Source: Paenalkalicoccus suaedae | Lineage (GTDB): Bacteria > Bacillota > Bacilli > Bacillales > Salisediminibacteriaceae | Direction: 5' to 3' | Length of the DNA stretch: 64,000 nt | NCBI RefSeq assembly: GCF_006965545.2 | Contig: NZ_CP041372.2 | Coordinates: forward strand, 2,666,001-2,730,000 | Shown: piece by piece, positions 44,851-54,486 of the stretch | How the letters are laid out: each line of letters starts with the position of its first letter | How positions within the stretch are numbered: position 1 is the stretch's first letter | Made by a program: the position numbers and the translations under genes | Notes under the pieces: generated by a model | Seen by the model: the letters and a program-made list of their open reading frames with translations, nothing else | The model's database searches: none | Told to the model about the DNA's origin: nothing

Positions 44851-45801
44851 GTGAAAAAACTCTGGTTACTGCTACTTTTACTACCTCTTGCTGCATGTTC
44901 AAAAGGGCAAGACACGATTCAAGTTGCCGAAGTCATGCGCTCAATTTTCTATGCACCACAATACGTCGCAATAAGTGAAGGATTTTTTGAAGAGGAAGGG
45001 ATAGAGATTGATCTCACTACCACGTGGGGAGGCGATACAACGATGACAGCACTACTCTCAGATGGTGCTGACGTTGCCTTGGTTGGTGCTGAAACATCTA
45101 TCTATGTATACGCTCAAGATGCTCGTGATCCTGTAATAAGCTTTGCACAAGTGACTAAAACAGATGGAACATTTCTTATGCAACGCGACCTTGATGAGCC
45201 CTTCTCCTTCGACGCCTTAAAAGGACAGACACTTTTAGGTCAACGAAGAGGTGGCATGCCTCAAATGGTTGGAGAATATGTGCTTAAACAGCATGGAATT
45301 GACCCCCATACAGACATGGAGCTCATCTCAAATATTGACTTTGGAAACATTGCAGCTGCGTTTGCATCTGGAACAGGGGACTATGTTCAATTATTCGAAC
45401 CTCAAGCAACTCAATTTGAACAGGATGGTATTGGTAAGATTGTTGCTTCATTTGGAACGGAGTCTGGCTTCTTACCTTACACCGTTTATATGGCAAAAGA
45501 GAGTAAGCTTGATAGCCTAAACTTAGAGGGTTTCAACCGAGCATTAGCGAAAGCACAAGCCTTTGTCCACGAACAAGATAGCGCAACCGTTGCTCAGTCG
45601 CTACAACCATTCTTCGAAGACACACCACTCGCTACTATCGAAGAGGTCTTTGTGCGATATCGTGACCAAGGCTCGTATGCAACGGAACCAGGACTCAAGG
45701 AAGAAGAATGGCACCATCTCCAAGACATTATGGAGGAAGCTAACGAGTTACCAGCACGTGTCGACTTTGACACGTTAGTGAAACCAGTTGATGTAAAATG
45801 A
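44851..45801 (+). CDS. ytlA: ABC transporter substrate-binding lipoprotein (YtlA, NMT1/SsuA-like)
   Basis: A 316-residue exported lipoprotein starting at GTG 44851 after GGAGGG. The signal peptide ends in lipobox LAAC (Cys16). The mature part, with MRSIFYAPQYVAISEGFFEEEGI, GADVALVGAETSIYV and KGQTLLGQRRGGMPQ, belongs to the NMT1/THI5-like solute-binding family used for thiamine precursors, sulfonates and nitrate. The gene order and divergence from metK match B. subtilis ytlA-ytlC-ytlD. The substrate is not established; thiamine-pyrimidine-like or organosulfur compounds are candidates. The stop overlaps ytlC by four bases. Confidence 0.88.
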   Translation: MKKLWLLLLLLPLAACSKGQDTIQVAEVMRSIFYAPQYVAISEGFFEEEGIEIDLTTTWGGDTTMTALLSDGADVALVGAETSIYVYAQDARDPVISFAQVTKTDGTFLMQRDLDEPFSFDALKGQTLLGQRRGGMPQMVGEYVLKQHGIDPHTDMELISNIDFGNIAAAFASGTGDYVQLFEPQATQFEQDGIGKIVASFGTESGFLPYTVYMAKESKLDSLNLEGFNRALAKAQAFVHEQDSATVAQSLQPFFEDTPLATIEEVFVRYRDQGSYATEPGLKEEEWHHLQDIMEEANELPARVDFDTLVKPVDVK

Positions 45802-46595
45802 CGCTCTTAGAACTGCAGCAAGTAAGTAAATCGTTCTTATCCCCTACATCAGAAACAAAAGCATTAGCAAACATTACAGCAACTATTCAGGCAGAAGAGT
45901 TTGTGTCCCTTATCGGGCCTAGCGGTTGCGGAAAATCGACGCTTCTATCTCTAATCGCAGGGATGACCCAAGCTACAGCGGGGTCCATTTCACTTTACGG
46001 AAAACCAATAACCGGTCCTTCCAAGGAAGTCGGATACATGCTCCAACAAGACTACCTGTTTCCATGGCTCACTGTTTGGGAAAATATAATGCTTGGATTA
46101 ACCTTGCAACATATGCAGGATGAAAAGCATGTGGTTTTTGCAGAAAATTTGTTACAAGACGTGTATTTAAGTGACAAAAAAGATGTCTATCCAGACAATT
46201 TATCTGGCGGCATGAAGCAACGGGTTGCTTTAATACGAATGCTTACATCGAATCCATCTCTTCTATTACTAGATGAGCCCTTCTCTGCCATCGATCATCA
46301 AACAAAGCTTCAGTTAGAGCAAACTGTCGCCAGTATTGTAAAGCAACACAAAAAAACAACGCTTCTAGTGACGCATGATATTCTAGAAGCGCTCGCTATG
46401 AGTGATCGCATTATTCTTTTATCAAGGCGCCCAGGTACGATTCAAAAAATCTTTGACGTCCCTGAGAGTTTACGATCGCTTCCTCCTCTTGAGGCACGTC
46501 TTCATCCCGATGCTCATTCTCTTTTCACCGTTGTGTGGAAGGAGATGATGCAGGATGACAATACTTCAAGCATATCAAAAGAAGCTCGCTCGTAG
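45798..46595 (+). CDS. ytlC: ABC transporter ATP-binding protein (YtlC)
   Basis: A 265-residue nitrate/sulfonate/taurine-type ATPase. Walker [10 protein letters not shown] occupies residues 40-48, the Q-loop is in [18 protein letters not shown] is the signature, LLLLDEPF the Walker B and THDILEA the H-loop. It starts within the ytlA stop (ATGA). Its 3' end overlaps ytlD by 41 bases. It energises import of the ligand bound by YtlA. Confidence 0.93.
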   Translation: MTLLELQQVSKSFLSPTSETKALANITATIQAEEFVSLIGPSGCGKSTLLSLIAGMTQATAGSISLYGKPITGPSKEVGYMLQQDYLFPWLTVWENIMLGLTLQHMQDEKHVVFAENLLQDVYLSDKKDVYPDNLSGGMKQRVALIRMLTSNPSLLLLDEPFSAIDHQTKLQLEQTVASIVKQHKKTTLLVTHDILEALAMSDRIILLSRRPGTIQKIFDVPESLRSLPPLEARLHPDAHSLFTVVWKEMMQDDNTSSISKEARS

Positions 46596-47337
46596 CCGAA
46601 GACGTGTACGACTTACTCAGCTTAGTCTTTTACTTGCCTTCTTTATTTCCTGGGAAATAGCTGCTCACACAGCTTTCATAGACCCATTACTATTTAGCTC
46701 TCCGTCTCGCGTGATCCAATTAATCCTGCAACAAGGTACTAGCATTTTTGTCCATATCTCCGTTACCGTTTTAGAAACAATTGCAGGGTTCTTACTAGGA
46801 ACTGTTGGAGGGATAATAATCGCGACTATTTTATGGAGCAATACCTTTATTGCAAGGGTTTCCGACCCTTTTTTAGTCGTGTTAAACTCCATGCCCAAAG
46901 TAGCACTAGGTCCTATTGTCATCGTTGCGTTTGGTCCAAGTTTCGCCGCTATTATTGCCATGGGTGCATTAATATCCATCATTATCACGACAATGGTGGT
47001 GTTCCAAGCATTTAATCAAGTCGATCAGAACTATCTAACAGTCGTACGAAGCTTCGGCGCAAGTAAATGGCAAAGCTTTCGACATGTTATCTTCCCTGCG
47101 ACTCATCAAACGATTATGGCAACATTAAAAGTAAACGTAGGTCTTTCATGGGTAGGGGTAATAGTTGGGGAATTTTTAGTATCAAAGCAAGGTCTAGGCT
47201 ACCTCATTATTTATGGGTTCCAAGTCTTTAATTTTACACTCGTTATGATGTCACTCTTCTTTATCGCGATCTTTGCAACGATTATGTATCGCATCGTTTT
47301 GTTTATTGAAAAAAAAGTAGTTGGGACTGTCTCTTGA
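46555..47337 (+). CDS. ytlD: ABC transporter permease (YtlD)
   Basis: A 260-residue inner membrane permease with about six helices. The EAA-type cytoplasmic loop is around [23 protein letters not shown], and [17 protein letters not shown] is typical of the SsuC/TauC group. The start is well supported by AAGGAG within the ytlC coding region, so the 41-base overlap with ytlC is real rather than a misplaced start. It is the last gene of the importer operon. A 10-bp hairpin follows but lacks a T-run. Confidence 0.92.
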   Translation: MTILQAYQKKLARSRRRVRLTQLSLLLAFFISWEIAAHTAFIDPLLFSSPSRVIQLILQQGTSIFVHISVTVLETIAGFLLGTVGGIIIATILWSNTFIARVSDPFLVVLNSMPKVALGPIVIVAFGPSFAAIIAMGALISIIITTMVVFQAFNQVDQNYLTVVRSFGASKWQSFRHVIFPATHQTIMATLKVNVGLSWVGVIVGEFLVSKQGLGYLIIYGFQVFNFTLVMMSLFFIAIFATIMYRIVLFIEKKVVGTVS

Positions 47338-47348
47338 GAAGGATTGCC

Positions 47349-47377
47349 TCCTAAAGCCACAAAAGTGGCTTTAGCTG
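47349..47377. terminator. Hairpin between convergent ytlD and ytkD
   Basis: Perfect CTAAAGCCAC-AAAA-GTGGCTTTAG, with outer CCTC/GAGG pairs. No T-run on either strand, so termination here would be atypical. Confidence 0.5.
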
Positions 47378-47390
47378 AGGTATCATACTC

Positions 47391-47876
47391 TTACATAAGC
47401 GTATTTGAAGGGAAACGTCGTTTAACCTCTGAAATACTTAATGGTAGTACAAGATCTTTCATGATAAAGCTGTATGCCTCCTGATTAGCAATTTGATCAG
47501 GTAATTGTTTTAACAGCTTCGGACCCTGTGTTTCCATGTAAGAATCCTTTTGATCAAGGTGATCTACTTCTGCATAATAGACGTTTTTAATGACCGTCTC
47601 AGCCTTGCCTTGCACTCGATATTGTCCGACATAATGAATAGTGGACACAACTCCACCTGTCTCCTCGTACACTTCTCTGATGGCTGCATCTTGAGCTGTC
47701 TCTCCTTTTTCAACTTTCCCTCCAGGAAACTCGATTCCACGAGAGGAGTGAACGGTTAATAGCCATTTATCCTCAAAGGTTGTGACGACCCAAACATGCT
47801 TCGGATCCTCTGAAAAGGGATGGTCCTTCGTTGAGAACGTGACTTCGTTCCGATAATAGTCTAAAAATGATTGCAT
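47391..47876 (-). CDS. ytkD: Nudix hydrolase (YtkD)
   Basis: A 161-residue Nudix enzyme. The box GGKVEKGETAQDAAIREVYEETGG (about residues 52-75) fits Gx5Ex7REUxEExGU. B. subtilis YtkD hydrolyses 8-oxo-dGTP and other nucleoside triphosphates and has also been linked to RNA 5'-end processing; its position beside ytlACD is conserved here. GGAGG precedes the ATG. The C-terminal extension (LLKQLPDQIANQEAYSFIMKDLVLP) is as expected for YtkD. Confidence 0.9.
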   Translation of the reverse strand: MQSFLDYYRNEVTFSTKDHPFSEDPKHVWVVTTFEDKWLLTVHSSRGIEFPGGKVEKGETAQDAAIREVYEETGGVVSTIHYVGQYRVQGKAETVIKNVYYAEVDHLDQKDSYMETQGPKLLKQLPDQIANQEAYSFIMKDLVLPLSISEVKRRFPSNTLM

Positions 47877-48160
47877 CGTCTGTACCTCCGCTGTCCATAT
47901 TATCTGACGTTAGTGTACCAAATTTGACGACTATTGTCCGCATGTGGCACTTCCTCATTATTTTCCCTATTTACGCTCTTTTAAATCAATGGATATCTAT
48001 TGCGTTTACATGCTAACTAGTTTATAGAAGCTTTCCGAGGTGTCAGCCCTTCAGTCACTCTACAACATCCATAGGTCAGCCAGCTCGGAATTTAATTTAA
48101 AAATTTACAAAGTACTTTTAGAACCTCTTTCGTTTATACGTCTTCCAATCGTTTTTATAC
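47877..48160. other. Gap without a supported gene
   Basis: AT-rich region between ytkD and the terminator of the ArsB-type gene. No repeat array, riboswitch or convincing promoter was seen. A 75-codon frame (48040-48267) has no ribosome site and runs through the terminator. Confidence 0.5.
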
Positions 48161-48189
48161 AAAAAAAGGACGGCAATTGCCATCCTTTT
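48161..48189 (-). terminator. Terminator of the ArsB-type gene
   Basis: AAAAGGATGGC / GCCGTCCTTTT arms around AATT, T7 on the minus strand. Confidence 0.85.
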
Positions 48190-48201
48190 GCATATTTTTA
48201 T

Positions 48202-49533
48202 TTAGCCGATGATGAGCATCCATACGTACAAGCCCACGAGTGTGATGAAGAGGGTTGGTACTGTTAGGATAATACCGACTTTAAAATAATAGCCCCAAGA
48301 GATCTTGATTCCTTTTTGCTGAAGGACAAAGAGCCATAGTAGCGTTGCTAGTGATCCAATTGGCGTGATCTTTGGTCCTAAATCGGATCCGATAACATTT
48401 GCGTAGATAAATGCATCACGCATAACACCTGTAAATCCTGCATCCTCGATCGCTAATGCGTTGATCATAACTGTAGGCATGTTATTCATCACAGAGGATA
48501 GAATGGCTGCAATGAAGCCCATAGAGATAGTTGCAACGAACAGACCCTGCTCAGACGCTTGCTGAAGAACGACAGCAAGAACATCTGTTAATCCTACATT
48601 ACGAAGCCCAAATACCACCACGTACATACCAATGGAGAAGACGACAATTGCCCAAGGTGCGCCCTTTAATACCGTACGAGTCTCAACTGCAGGACTTCTT
48701 TGAGCCATGATCAAGAAGAATATAGCGATTAATCCTGCAACAAACGAAACAGGTAGGCTCATTACTCCGTCCGTTGTAAATGCTGGAATGTAAATAAATT
48801 CTGACACGATATAACCTACGAGTAATAAGCCTAGTACTAACCAAGATAAGCGGAACATTTTAAGGTCTTTAATCGCTTCACTCGGCTTACGTAGCATATT
48901 CATATCGTAATTCTTAGGAATATCTTTACGGAAGTATAAGTAAAGCACGAGAATACTTGCTCCTAATGAAAAGAAGTTAGGAACAATCATATAAGTTGCA
49001 TATTCGATAAATCCAATACCAAAGAAATCTGCTGAGACAATGTTCACTAAGTTACTCACGAGTAATGGTAGTGATGTTGAATCAGCAATAAATCCGCTCG
49101 CCATAATAAATGGTAAGATCATGGACTCTTTAAACTTAAGTGCTCTTACCATTGCTAGTACGATCGGTGTTAAGATTAATGCTGCACCGTCATTCGCAAA
49201 GAAAGCCGCAACGATTGAACCTAACAAGGACACGTATAAAAACATTTTAAGTCCGCTACCTTTTGCAAGCTTAGCCATATGTAACGCCGCCCACTCAAAG
49301 AAGCCAATCTCATCAAGGATGAGAGAAATGATAATAATGGCGATAAACGTAAGCGTCGCATTCCAAACGATTCCTGTTACTTCTCCTACATCGTTTAAAT
49401 CGACGACACCAATCATAAGAGCTAGTATTGCACCAATTGTCGCAGACCAGCCTATTGATAATCCTTTTGGTTGCCATATAACGAGTGTGATCGTCAAGGC
49501 AAAAACTAACACTGCTAAGTATACCGTTATCAT
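48202..49533 (-). CDS. ArsB/NhaD-type ion transporter (probable arsenite efflux permease)
   Basis: A 443-residue, 11-12-helix member of the ion transporter superfamily. [53 protein letters not shown] and [21 protein letters not shown] are the half-repeat motifs of ArsB-type pumps. Arsenite/antimonite efflux is the usual role, but there is no arsR, arsC or arsA gene beside it, so sodium/proton or organic anion exchange is an alternative. ATG 49533 follows AAGGGG at 11 bases. A sigma-A promoter lies about 40 bases upstream. Confidence 0.8.
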   Translation of the reverse strand: MITVYLAVLVFALTITLVIWQPKGLSIGWSATIGAILALMIGVVDLNDVGEVTGIVWNATLTFIAIIIISLILDEIGFFEWAALHMAKLAKGSGLKMFLYVSLLGSIVAAFFANDGAALILTPIVLAMVRALKFKESMILPFIMASGFIADSTSLPLLVSNLVNIVSADFFGIGFIEYATYMIVPNFFSLGASILVLYLYFRKDIPKNYDMNMLRKPSEAIKDLKMFRLSWLVLGLLLVGYIVSEFIYIPAFTTDGVMSLPVSFVAGLIAIFFLIMAQRSPAVETRTVLKGAPWAIVVFSIGMYVVVFGLRNVGLTDVLAVVLQQASEQGLFVATISMGFIAAILSSVMNNMPTVMINALAIEDAGFTGVMRDAFIYANVIGSDLGPKITPIGSLATLLWLFVLQQKGIKISWGYYFKVGIILTVPTLFITLVGLYVWMLIIG

Positions 49534-49569
49534 GTAATAAAACACCCCTTCTTCGTAAAACACTTCCTC

Positions 49570-49598
49570 ATTATATAATCAATCGCTTATATAAACAA
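49570..49598 (-). promoter_or_regulatory. Sigma-A promoter of the ArsB-type gene
   Basis: TTGTTT (49593-49598) and a perfect TATAAT (49570-49575) with 17-bp spacing. Confidence 0.65.
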
Positions 49599-49686
49599 CA
49601 GTAAATATATTAAGTAATTATGAAGACGTATATGAATAAGAGCTCATGGAGGCAAATACCAATTATTTTAGCTGTGTTAGTAGAAT

Positions 49687-49715
49687 CAAAAAAGCTGCCT
49701 TATCTCAGGCAGCTC
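49687..49715 (-). terminator. Terminator of the DUF2642 gene
   Basis: Perfect AGCTGCCT / AGGCAGCT arms, six-base loop, T6 on the minus strand. Confidence 0.85.
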
Positions 49716-49726
49716 CATGTATTTAC

Positions 49727-49975
49727 TTATTCATCGTCTTCTCTATCCTGCGATGGACTAACCCAGACAATCTCTTGAATTCGTATGAAGAAGGATGCTC
49801 CTCCAGAGCTTACGACAATATGATCTGGCTTCACATCTTCTAGCCTACCTCGAACACTTCCCTTTGTTGTCTGTACATTCAGCATGCTGCCTCTTACACT
49901 AACTAGTGTCTGATACACAAACGGATCAAACAACGTTTTATATTCGACGCTCGCGTTTCTCTCTTGTTCATACAT
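49727..49975 (-). CDS. DUF2642 (YuzF-like) small protein
   Basis: An 82-residue protein starting at ATG 49975 behind GAGGAGGGG; the longer frame has no ribosome site. The segment DPFVYQTLVSVRGSMLNVQTTKGSVRGRLEDVKPDHIVV is the DUF2642 core, a small beta-rich unit resembling Sm/SH3-like folds, with the end FFIRIQEIVWV. B. subtilis YuzF is a comparable protein. Such proteins occur in spore-formers; the function is unknown. It has its own terminator. Confidence 0.75.
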   Translation of the reverse strand: MYEQERNASVEYKTLFDPFVYQTLVSVRGSMLNVQTTKGSVRGRLEDVKPDHIVVSSGGASFFIRIQEIVWVSPSQDREDDE

Positions 49976-50044
49976 ACTTATCCCCTCCTCTGCTACCAAA
50001 TTGTATGAAAAAGGAGAGAAAGTATGCATGGTGATTTTTTATTC

Positions 50045-50080
50045 AAAAAAAACAGGGACCTTGTTCTTGGCCCCTGCCTT
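50045..50080 (-). terminator. Terminator of the chemoreceptor gene
   Basis: CAGGGGCC / GGTCCCTG arms (one mismatch), eight-base loop, T8 on the minus strand. Confidence 0.85.
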
Positions 50081-50086
50081 TACTAG

Positions 50087-51784
50087 TTATAGCTTAAACG
50101 TGCGGATAGCTTCTTGAAGTTCTTCTGCCATCTTTGCTAATTGATTCGCTGATGCACTTACTTCTTCCATCGATGCTAGTTGTTCTTCTGCTGATGCCGC
50201 GACATTTTGCGTATAGCCAGCTGATTGTTCTGCTATCTCCGTTGTTTCTCTCACAGAATCACGGACGGTTTGGATACCAGTATCGACCGTTAAAACAGCC
50301 TCCGTAACGTGTGCCATTTGTTTTGTAACCTCACCAATTGCAGTAGATAGATCCTCAAAAGACGTACCTGCCTCTTCAACATACTTCATGCCAGACTGAA
50401 CGGCTTGTCTACCATCCTTTGTGTAAGAAACAGAGGATGATACTTCCTCTTGAATTTGGGCTACAAGGGAACGAATTTCGTTCGTTTGATTGGAGGTCTG
50501 CTCCGCAAGCTTTCTCACTTCATCTGCAACAACCGCAAACCCTTTCCCGTGCTCTCCGGCACGAGCAGCTTCGATAGCTGCGTTGAGTGCTAACAAGTTA
50601 GTCTGCTCTGCTACATCTGTAATTAGTGATACGATCTTACCGATTCGCTCCGATTTATCTGAAAGTCTGTTTACAGATGAATCAATCTGCTCTGTTAATG
50701 TATTAATCGTCGACATTTGCGTAACAGTTTGACTAATAATTTGTTGCCCATCAGATGCTTTTGCTGATGAAGAGGAGGCTGCTTTATTTACCTCAGATAC
50801 TGCTCCACTAACTGCAGTAATTCCTTTTGCCATTTGTGCAACTGTCTCTTCATTTGCCGCAGCTCGCTCTACCTGTTGATCTGCTCCAGACGCTACTTCT
50901 TGAATAGACTGAGAGATCTCTTCTGTAGCTCGGCTTGTTTCGTTAGAGCTTGCTAAAAGTTGTTCTGAGCTTGCAGCGACTTGATCAGCGGTATCGCCAA
51001 CCTGTCTCATCATCGTTTGTAAACTATCAATCATTCGGTTTACAGCAAGAGACATCGTGCCTACCTCATCCTTTCCTTTAACAGGAAGAGGAGCAACTTG
51101 TAGATTTCCTTTACTGACTTCATCTGTTGTCTGTACGACTCGATTAATTGAGCTTGATAGCAGAGTAGCAACTGCAAAGAAGATACCTCCGCCAATTATC
51201 ACAATTGCTAAAATAATAGCGACAAAAATAATTCGATTATAGGTTACGATATCACGGGCATCATCACGCGCCAATTCAGCTTCGTTCACTGCATATTCTG
51301 CTAAAGCTAAGCTATCTTCTACAATCTCATGACGCAAATCTGCTAATTCATTCATTCGTGACGTTTGCAGAGGTCCTCTTTCTAATGGGACGTTTACTAA
51401 CGCTTCGTTGAACGTTGTCACTTGTGCATCTAATTGCTCAAAAAGCTCTTGAGATTCTGTTGTATACATTCTGCCTCGAAGCTCTTCTAAAAAGCCATCA
51501 AGTTTTTCACGTTGAGATGTAAAAAATTCCTCATTCGAGTTCTCTCCACCTGTACGAATATAGTCCGCAATGGAAATATATTGAGATCGAACTAATGAGG
51601 CAACGTCTGTTACGACAACTGCTCGCTCGCTTCTTTGCGCATATGTATCAATATCATCACTAATTTGATTCATTTGGGCGAAAGAGATTCCTGCCCCAAT
51701 AATTAAAAGTAAAATAATGAGTAGAAATGTCCCGACCAACTTTTTTCTTAATGATAAATCCCTAATAAATCTCACTTCATTCAC
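50087..51784 (-). CDS. Methyl-accepting chemotaxis protein
   Basis: A 565-residue transmembrane receptor. TM1 lies at about residues 17-37, followed by an extracellular four-helix-type sensor of about 145 residues, then TM2 (about 186-208), a HAMP domain ([18 protein letters not shown]) and a long coiled signalling domain. The hairpin tip [38 protein letters not shown] (near 390) contacts CheA and CheW. The ligand is unknown. Two GTG starts three codons apart are possible; the second (51775) has AAGGTG six bases upstream. No che gene is close by. Confidence 0.92.
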   Translation of the reverse strand: MNEVRFIRDLSLRKKLVGTFLLIILLLIIGAGISFAQMNQISDDIDTYAQRSERAVVVTDVASLVRSQYISIADYIRTGGENSNEEFFTSQREKLDGFLEELRGRMYTTESQELFEQLDAQVTTFNEALVNVPLERGPLQTSRMNELADLRHEIVEDSLALAEYAVNEAELARDDARDIVTYNRIIFVAIILAIVIIGGGIFFAVATLLSSSINRVVQTTDEVSKGNLQVAPLPVKGKDEVGTMSLAVNRMIDSLQTMMRQVGDTADQVAASSEQLLASSNETSRATEEISQSIQEVASGADQQVERAAANEETVAQMAKGITAVSGAVSEVNKAASSSSAKASDGQQIISQTVTQMSTINTLTEQIDSSVNRLSDKSERIGKIVSLITDVAEQTNLLALNAAIEAARAGEHGKGFAVVADEVRKLAEQTSNQTNEIRSLVAQIQEEVSSSVSYTKDGRQAVQSGMKYVEEAGTSFEDLSTAIGEVTKQMAHVTEAVLTVDTGIQTVRDSVRETTEIAEQSAGYTQNVAASAEEQLASMEEVSASANQLAKMAEELQEAIRTFKL

Positions 51785-51982
51785 CTTCGCCTTCTCATGT
51801 CTGTTAAAAAAGTAACACGTTTAATAAGATGTATGTATATTTTATCATACGAAAGTTTCATTCGGAGATCAATTTATATTTTTTCTGTATGAAGAATTTA
51901 ATAAAATTATTATATTCCTTTTGGGTAAAGATTTTTCACGCGTGGTATACTGAATAAAAATGTATGTGGTTGAGGTGAGCAA

Positions 51983-52729
51983 ATGGCAAGGAACAAAATC
52001 TTCATTCTTGCAGGGGGATTAGTTATCCTAATTGCGCTATCCGCTCTGCTCATTCTTTCCGATCAAACGGGAGAATTTCAGGTAGCGGAGGATGATCTTA
52101 ATACCGTTCAGTTAGAGGACGAATCATCAGAACAAACACCTTCATCTGGAGGAGACTCGGTACCTCTTCAAGAGGATATTGCTATTTCTGAGGGTGAAAC
52201 CCTTGATCCTGATATACAAGAGGATTTAATTGAGCAAGCTCAAGATGCTCTTGAGGCTTATAGACCTGATCCAAACTTAGAACCCTTTTCTTCTGAGGCG
52301 CTATATGAGCATGCCCTTTTATATAATGCTTATCAAATTCAAGATGATGAAAATGTGCTTGAAGAAGACTTGATCCAAGAGGATGCAGAATGGATCGCTT
52401 TAGAACTTCGAGCGTGGTTTGAATACGCCGAGGACGAAGTTGGGTATTCGTATGACGAAGAAGATTTACTTCGATATGTAGAGAACGAAGAGGCGCTTTC
52501 TGATTCAAATGCGTCGTTAACGGTTCTTTTAGATGAGCTTGAAGCTGATGATGAGTCACTTTATCTTAGGCAGCTAGAGTATCAGTTTGCAAAATCGTTC
52601 CTATGGGGACAAATTAGCGAAGGATCTCTATCGGATGAAGAAGAAATTCAGGCATATTATGCAACAGAGTCTGAGATTTTAGAAAGGTTGTCTGAGCAAA
52701 ATCCAGGGTTATTTAACTCAGATTTATAA
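51983..52729 (+). CDS. Acidic membrane-anchored extracytoplasmic protein, function unknown
   Basis: A 248-residue protein with an N-terminal anchor (residues 5-26, FILAGGLVILIALSALLIL) and a strongly acidic outside domain. GAGGTG precedes the ATG, and TG-G-TATACT near 51943-51951 is a candidate extended -10. The helical stretch EALYEHALLYNAYQIQ, YSYDEEDLLRYVE and SLYLRQLEYQFAKSFLWGQI recalls the SurA-like chaperone domains of foldases such as PrsA, but no parvulin domain is present; this is a weak pattern match. Acidic outside proteins are common in alkaliphiles and halophiles. Confidence 0.7.
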   Translation: MARNKIFILAGGLVILIALSALLILSDQTGEFQVAEDDLNTVQLEDESSEQTPSSGGDSVPLQEDIAISEGETLDPDIQEDLIEQAQDALEAYRPDPNLEPFSSEALYEHALLYNAYQIQDDENVLEEDLIQEDAEWIALELRAWFEYAEDEVGYSYDEEDLLRYVENEEALSDSNASLTVLLDELEADDESLYLRQLEYQFAKSFLWGQISEGSLSDEEEIQAYYATESEILERLSEQNPGLFNSDL

Positions 52730-52772
52730 GAGTATCCCTAGATTACAAGCATGAAGCTATAATGCGTCAATC

Positions 52773-52802
52773 AAAAAAGAAGCTGGTTTCAGCTTCTTTT
52801 TT
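52773..52802. terminator. Bidirectional terminator between two genes of unknown function
   Basis: AAAAAAGAAGCTG-GTTT-CAGCTTCTTTTTT, perfect and symmetrical, serving 51983-52729 and 52805-53443. Confidence 0.9.
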
Positions 52803-52804
52803 CG

Positions 52805-53443
52805 TTACTTTCTATTTAGTGAACCAAAATCCACCGCGTATTCCACGAATAATGCTTCGTCCATCTGATCTTCTACAACAACTGTCGCAGGCTGACTAAA
52901 ATCAATACCACTCGTATCTACGTAGACGGTTTGCATTGCTCCTGCGCCGGTGACTTCGCGTTTAATAGATGAAACCTTTTCCGCTCCTTGATAAAGAACG
53001 ACCTCATACACAAACCCTCTATTGGAGGTAAATCGAACATGGATGGGTAAGAATTGATCGGATAGCTTTGCTTCCATTTCCGGCACAGATGGCGTTCTTC
53101 CAAAATGATCATAAATAAGCTTTGTCTCTTTTATAGCTGTTAACCGTGGCGTTTCGACATAAACAAATGCAATGTCCGGTTGTGTGAGTGTCGACATTGT
53201 TTCTTCAAGCAAATATCCTTCGATACTTTCAACGGTAGATGTCGCTTCTTCGATCGTATCTCGAATGGATTCGCGAGATAGATGAAAAAAGTACGTCTCA
53301 TCTGAAAATGTATAAGCTAAAGTACCATTCTCATAGTCGTTTCCTCCGTCTGCAGATAGCACGTCCGTTTGGATGACGAAAAAAATCGCTCCAGCTGACA
53401 ATATCATCATTAGTAAAGTACTCATGAGCATTTTTACAAGCAC
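52805..53443 (-). CDS. Membrane-anchored protein of unknown function
   Basis: A 212-residue protein starting at GTG 53443 with GGAGG seven bases upstream. Residues 1-26 form a signal anchor (KMLMSTLLMMILSAGAIFFVI), and the remainder is predicted to lie outside the membrane. It is acidic, with beta-strand-like segments (FLPIHVRFTSNRGFVYEVVLY, AMQTVYVDTSGIDF, ATVVVEDQ), and has no cysteines or known catalytic motif. It converges on the acidic anchored protein next to it and shares its terminator. No family recognised. Confidence 0.7.
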   Translation of the reverse strand: MLVKMLMSTLLMMILSAGAIFFVIQTDVLSADGGNDYENGTLAYTFSDETYFFHLSRESIRDTIEEATSTVESIEGYLLEETMSTLTQPDIAFVYVETPRLTAIKETKLIYDHFGRTPSVPEMEAKLSDQFLPIHVRFTSNRGFVYEVVLYQGAEKVSSIKREVTGAGAMQTVYVDTSGIDFSQPATVVVEDQMDEALFVEYAVDFGSLNRK

Positions 53444-53663
53444 GCCATCCCCTCCATTTCACATTCAGTATACTATTAAATTTCGTTTTAATCACGACCA
53501 AAGTATGGTTTTGTCGAAAAATGTATAAAATCTTATCGTGTTATTTAAGAGGAAAGACTTATATTTTCTGACAATAAAAGAATTTTATTAGGGTTCTATC
53601 ATTCTTCCCAAAACAATCAAATGATGCGTATAATGAGTGTCATACTACTACTAGGAGGTCTTC

Positions 53664-54431
53664 ATGAGTAAAAAAGCCTTATTCTTTGATTTAGATGATA
53701 CATTGCTTTGGGACGAAAAAAGTATTCAGACAGCATTAGAATTAACGTGTCAATCCGTCGACAATGTCGATGCAAAGGTATTGGAAGACGAAGTACGAAA
53801 AGCTGCGCGAAGTCACTATAGTGGCTACGACGTTTACTCGTTCACACAGATGATTGGGATTAATCCATTCGAAGGTTTATGGGGCTCTTTTAATGATGAG
53901 GGCGAGAAATTTCAAGAGCTTCACAGCATTATAGAGGACTATCAGTTCAAAACATGGCAGACAGCATTGGAGCGAGTAGGGATCACAGATGATCAGTTGG
54001 CACTTGAGTTAAAGGACCAATTTATTCAACAACGTATTAATAGTCCGTTCTTGTTCGACGATGCATTGCCGATACTAAAAGAACTTTCGCAATCATACAC
54101 GCTTCTTATGCTAACGAATGGTGCGCCTTCGTTGCAAAACTTAAAGCTTAAGCTTACACCAGAGCTCGTGCCTTACTTCGATCATATTATTATTTCCGGT
54201 GATTTTGGGAAAGGTAAACCGGATGTGTCCATTTTTGTACATGCGTTAGAAGTAGCAAACGTGAAGAAAGAAGATGTGCTTATGATTGGAGATAATCCAC
54301 AAACAGATATTCTAGGAGCGAATAGAGCAGGCATTGATTCTGTGTGGTTGAATCGATTTGACAAGCCAACGCCACCTGTACAAGCTACACATGAAATTAA
54401 AGAGCTTAACGATCTACATAAGCTACTATAA
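53664..54431 (+). CDS. HAD family hydrolase (phosphatase)
   Basis: A 255-residue HAD phosphatase. Motif I is FFDLDDTL (nucleophile Asp9, Asp11), motif II LMLTNGAP, motif III lysine in GKGKPD, and motif IV MIGDNPQTDILGA. A helical cap of about 90 residues lies between motifs I and II, as in the YfnB/GPH and N-acylneuraminate-9-phosphatase group. The substrate is unknown. AGGAGG is close before the ATG, and a TATAAT at about 53629 may be part of its promoter. Confidence 0.87.
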   Translation: MSKKALFFDLDDTLLWDEKSIQTALELTCQSVDNVDAKVLEDEVRKAARSHYSGYDVYSFTQMIGINPFEGLWGSFNDEGEKFQELHSIIEDYQFKTWQTALERVGITDDQLALELKDQFIQQRINSPFLFDDALPILKELSQSYTLLMLTNGAPSLQNLKLKLTPELVPYFDHIIISGDFGKGKPDVSIFVHALEVANVKKEDVLMIGDNPQTDILGANRAGIDSVWLNRFDKPTPPVQATHEIKELNDLHKLL

Positions 54432-54435
54432 TTAA

Positions 54436-54483
54436 GAAAAGAGCTCTAGGTCTTAAAACTAATTAGACCTAAAGCTCTTTTTT
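54436..54483. terminator. Bidirectional terminator between the HAD and sugar dehydrogenase genes
   Basis: AAAAGAGCT and AGCTCTTTT outer arms with TAGGTCT/AGACCTA inside, one mismatch pair, T6. Confidence 0.88.
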
Positions 54484-54486
54484 ACA

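Noticed and set aside
48040-48267. 75-codon plus-strand frame after ytkD
   Set aside because: No ribosome site, and it crosses the terminator and 3' end of the ArsB-type gene.
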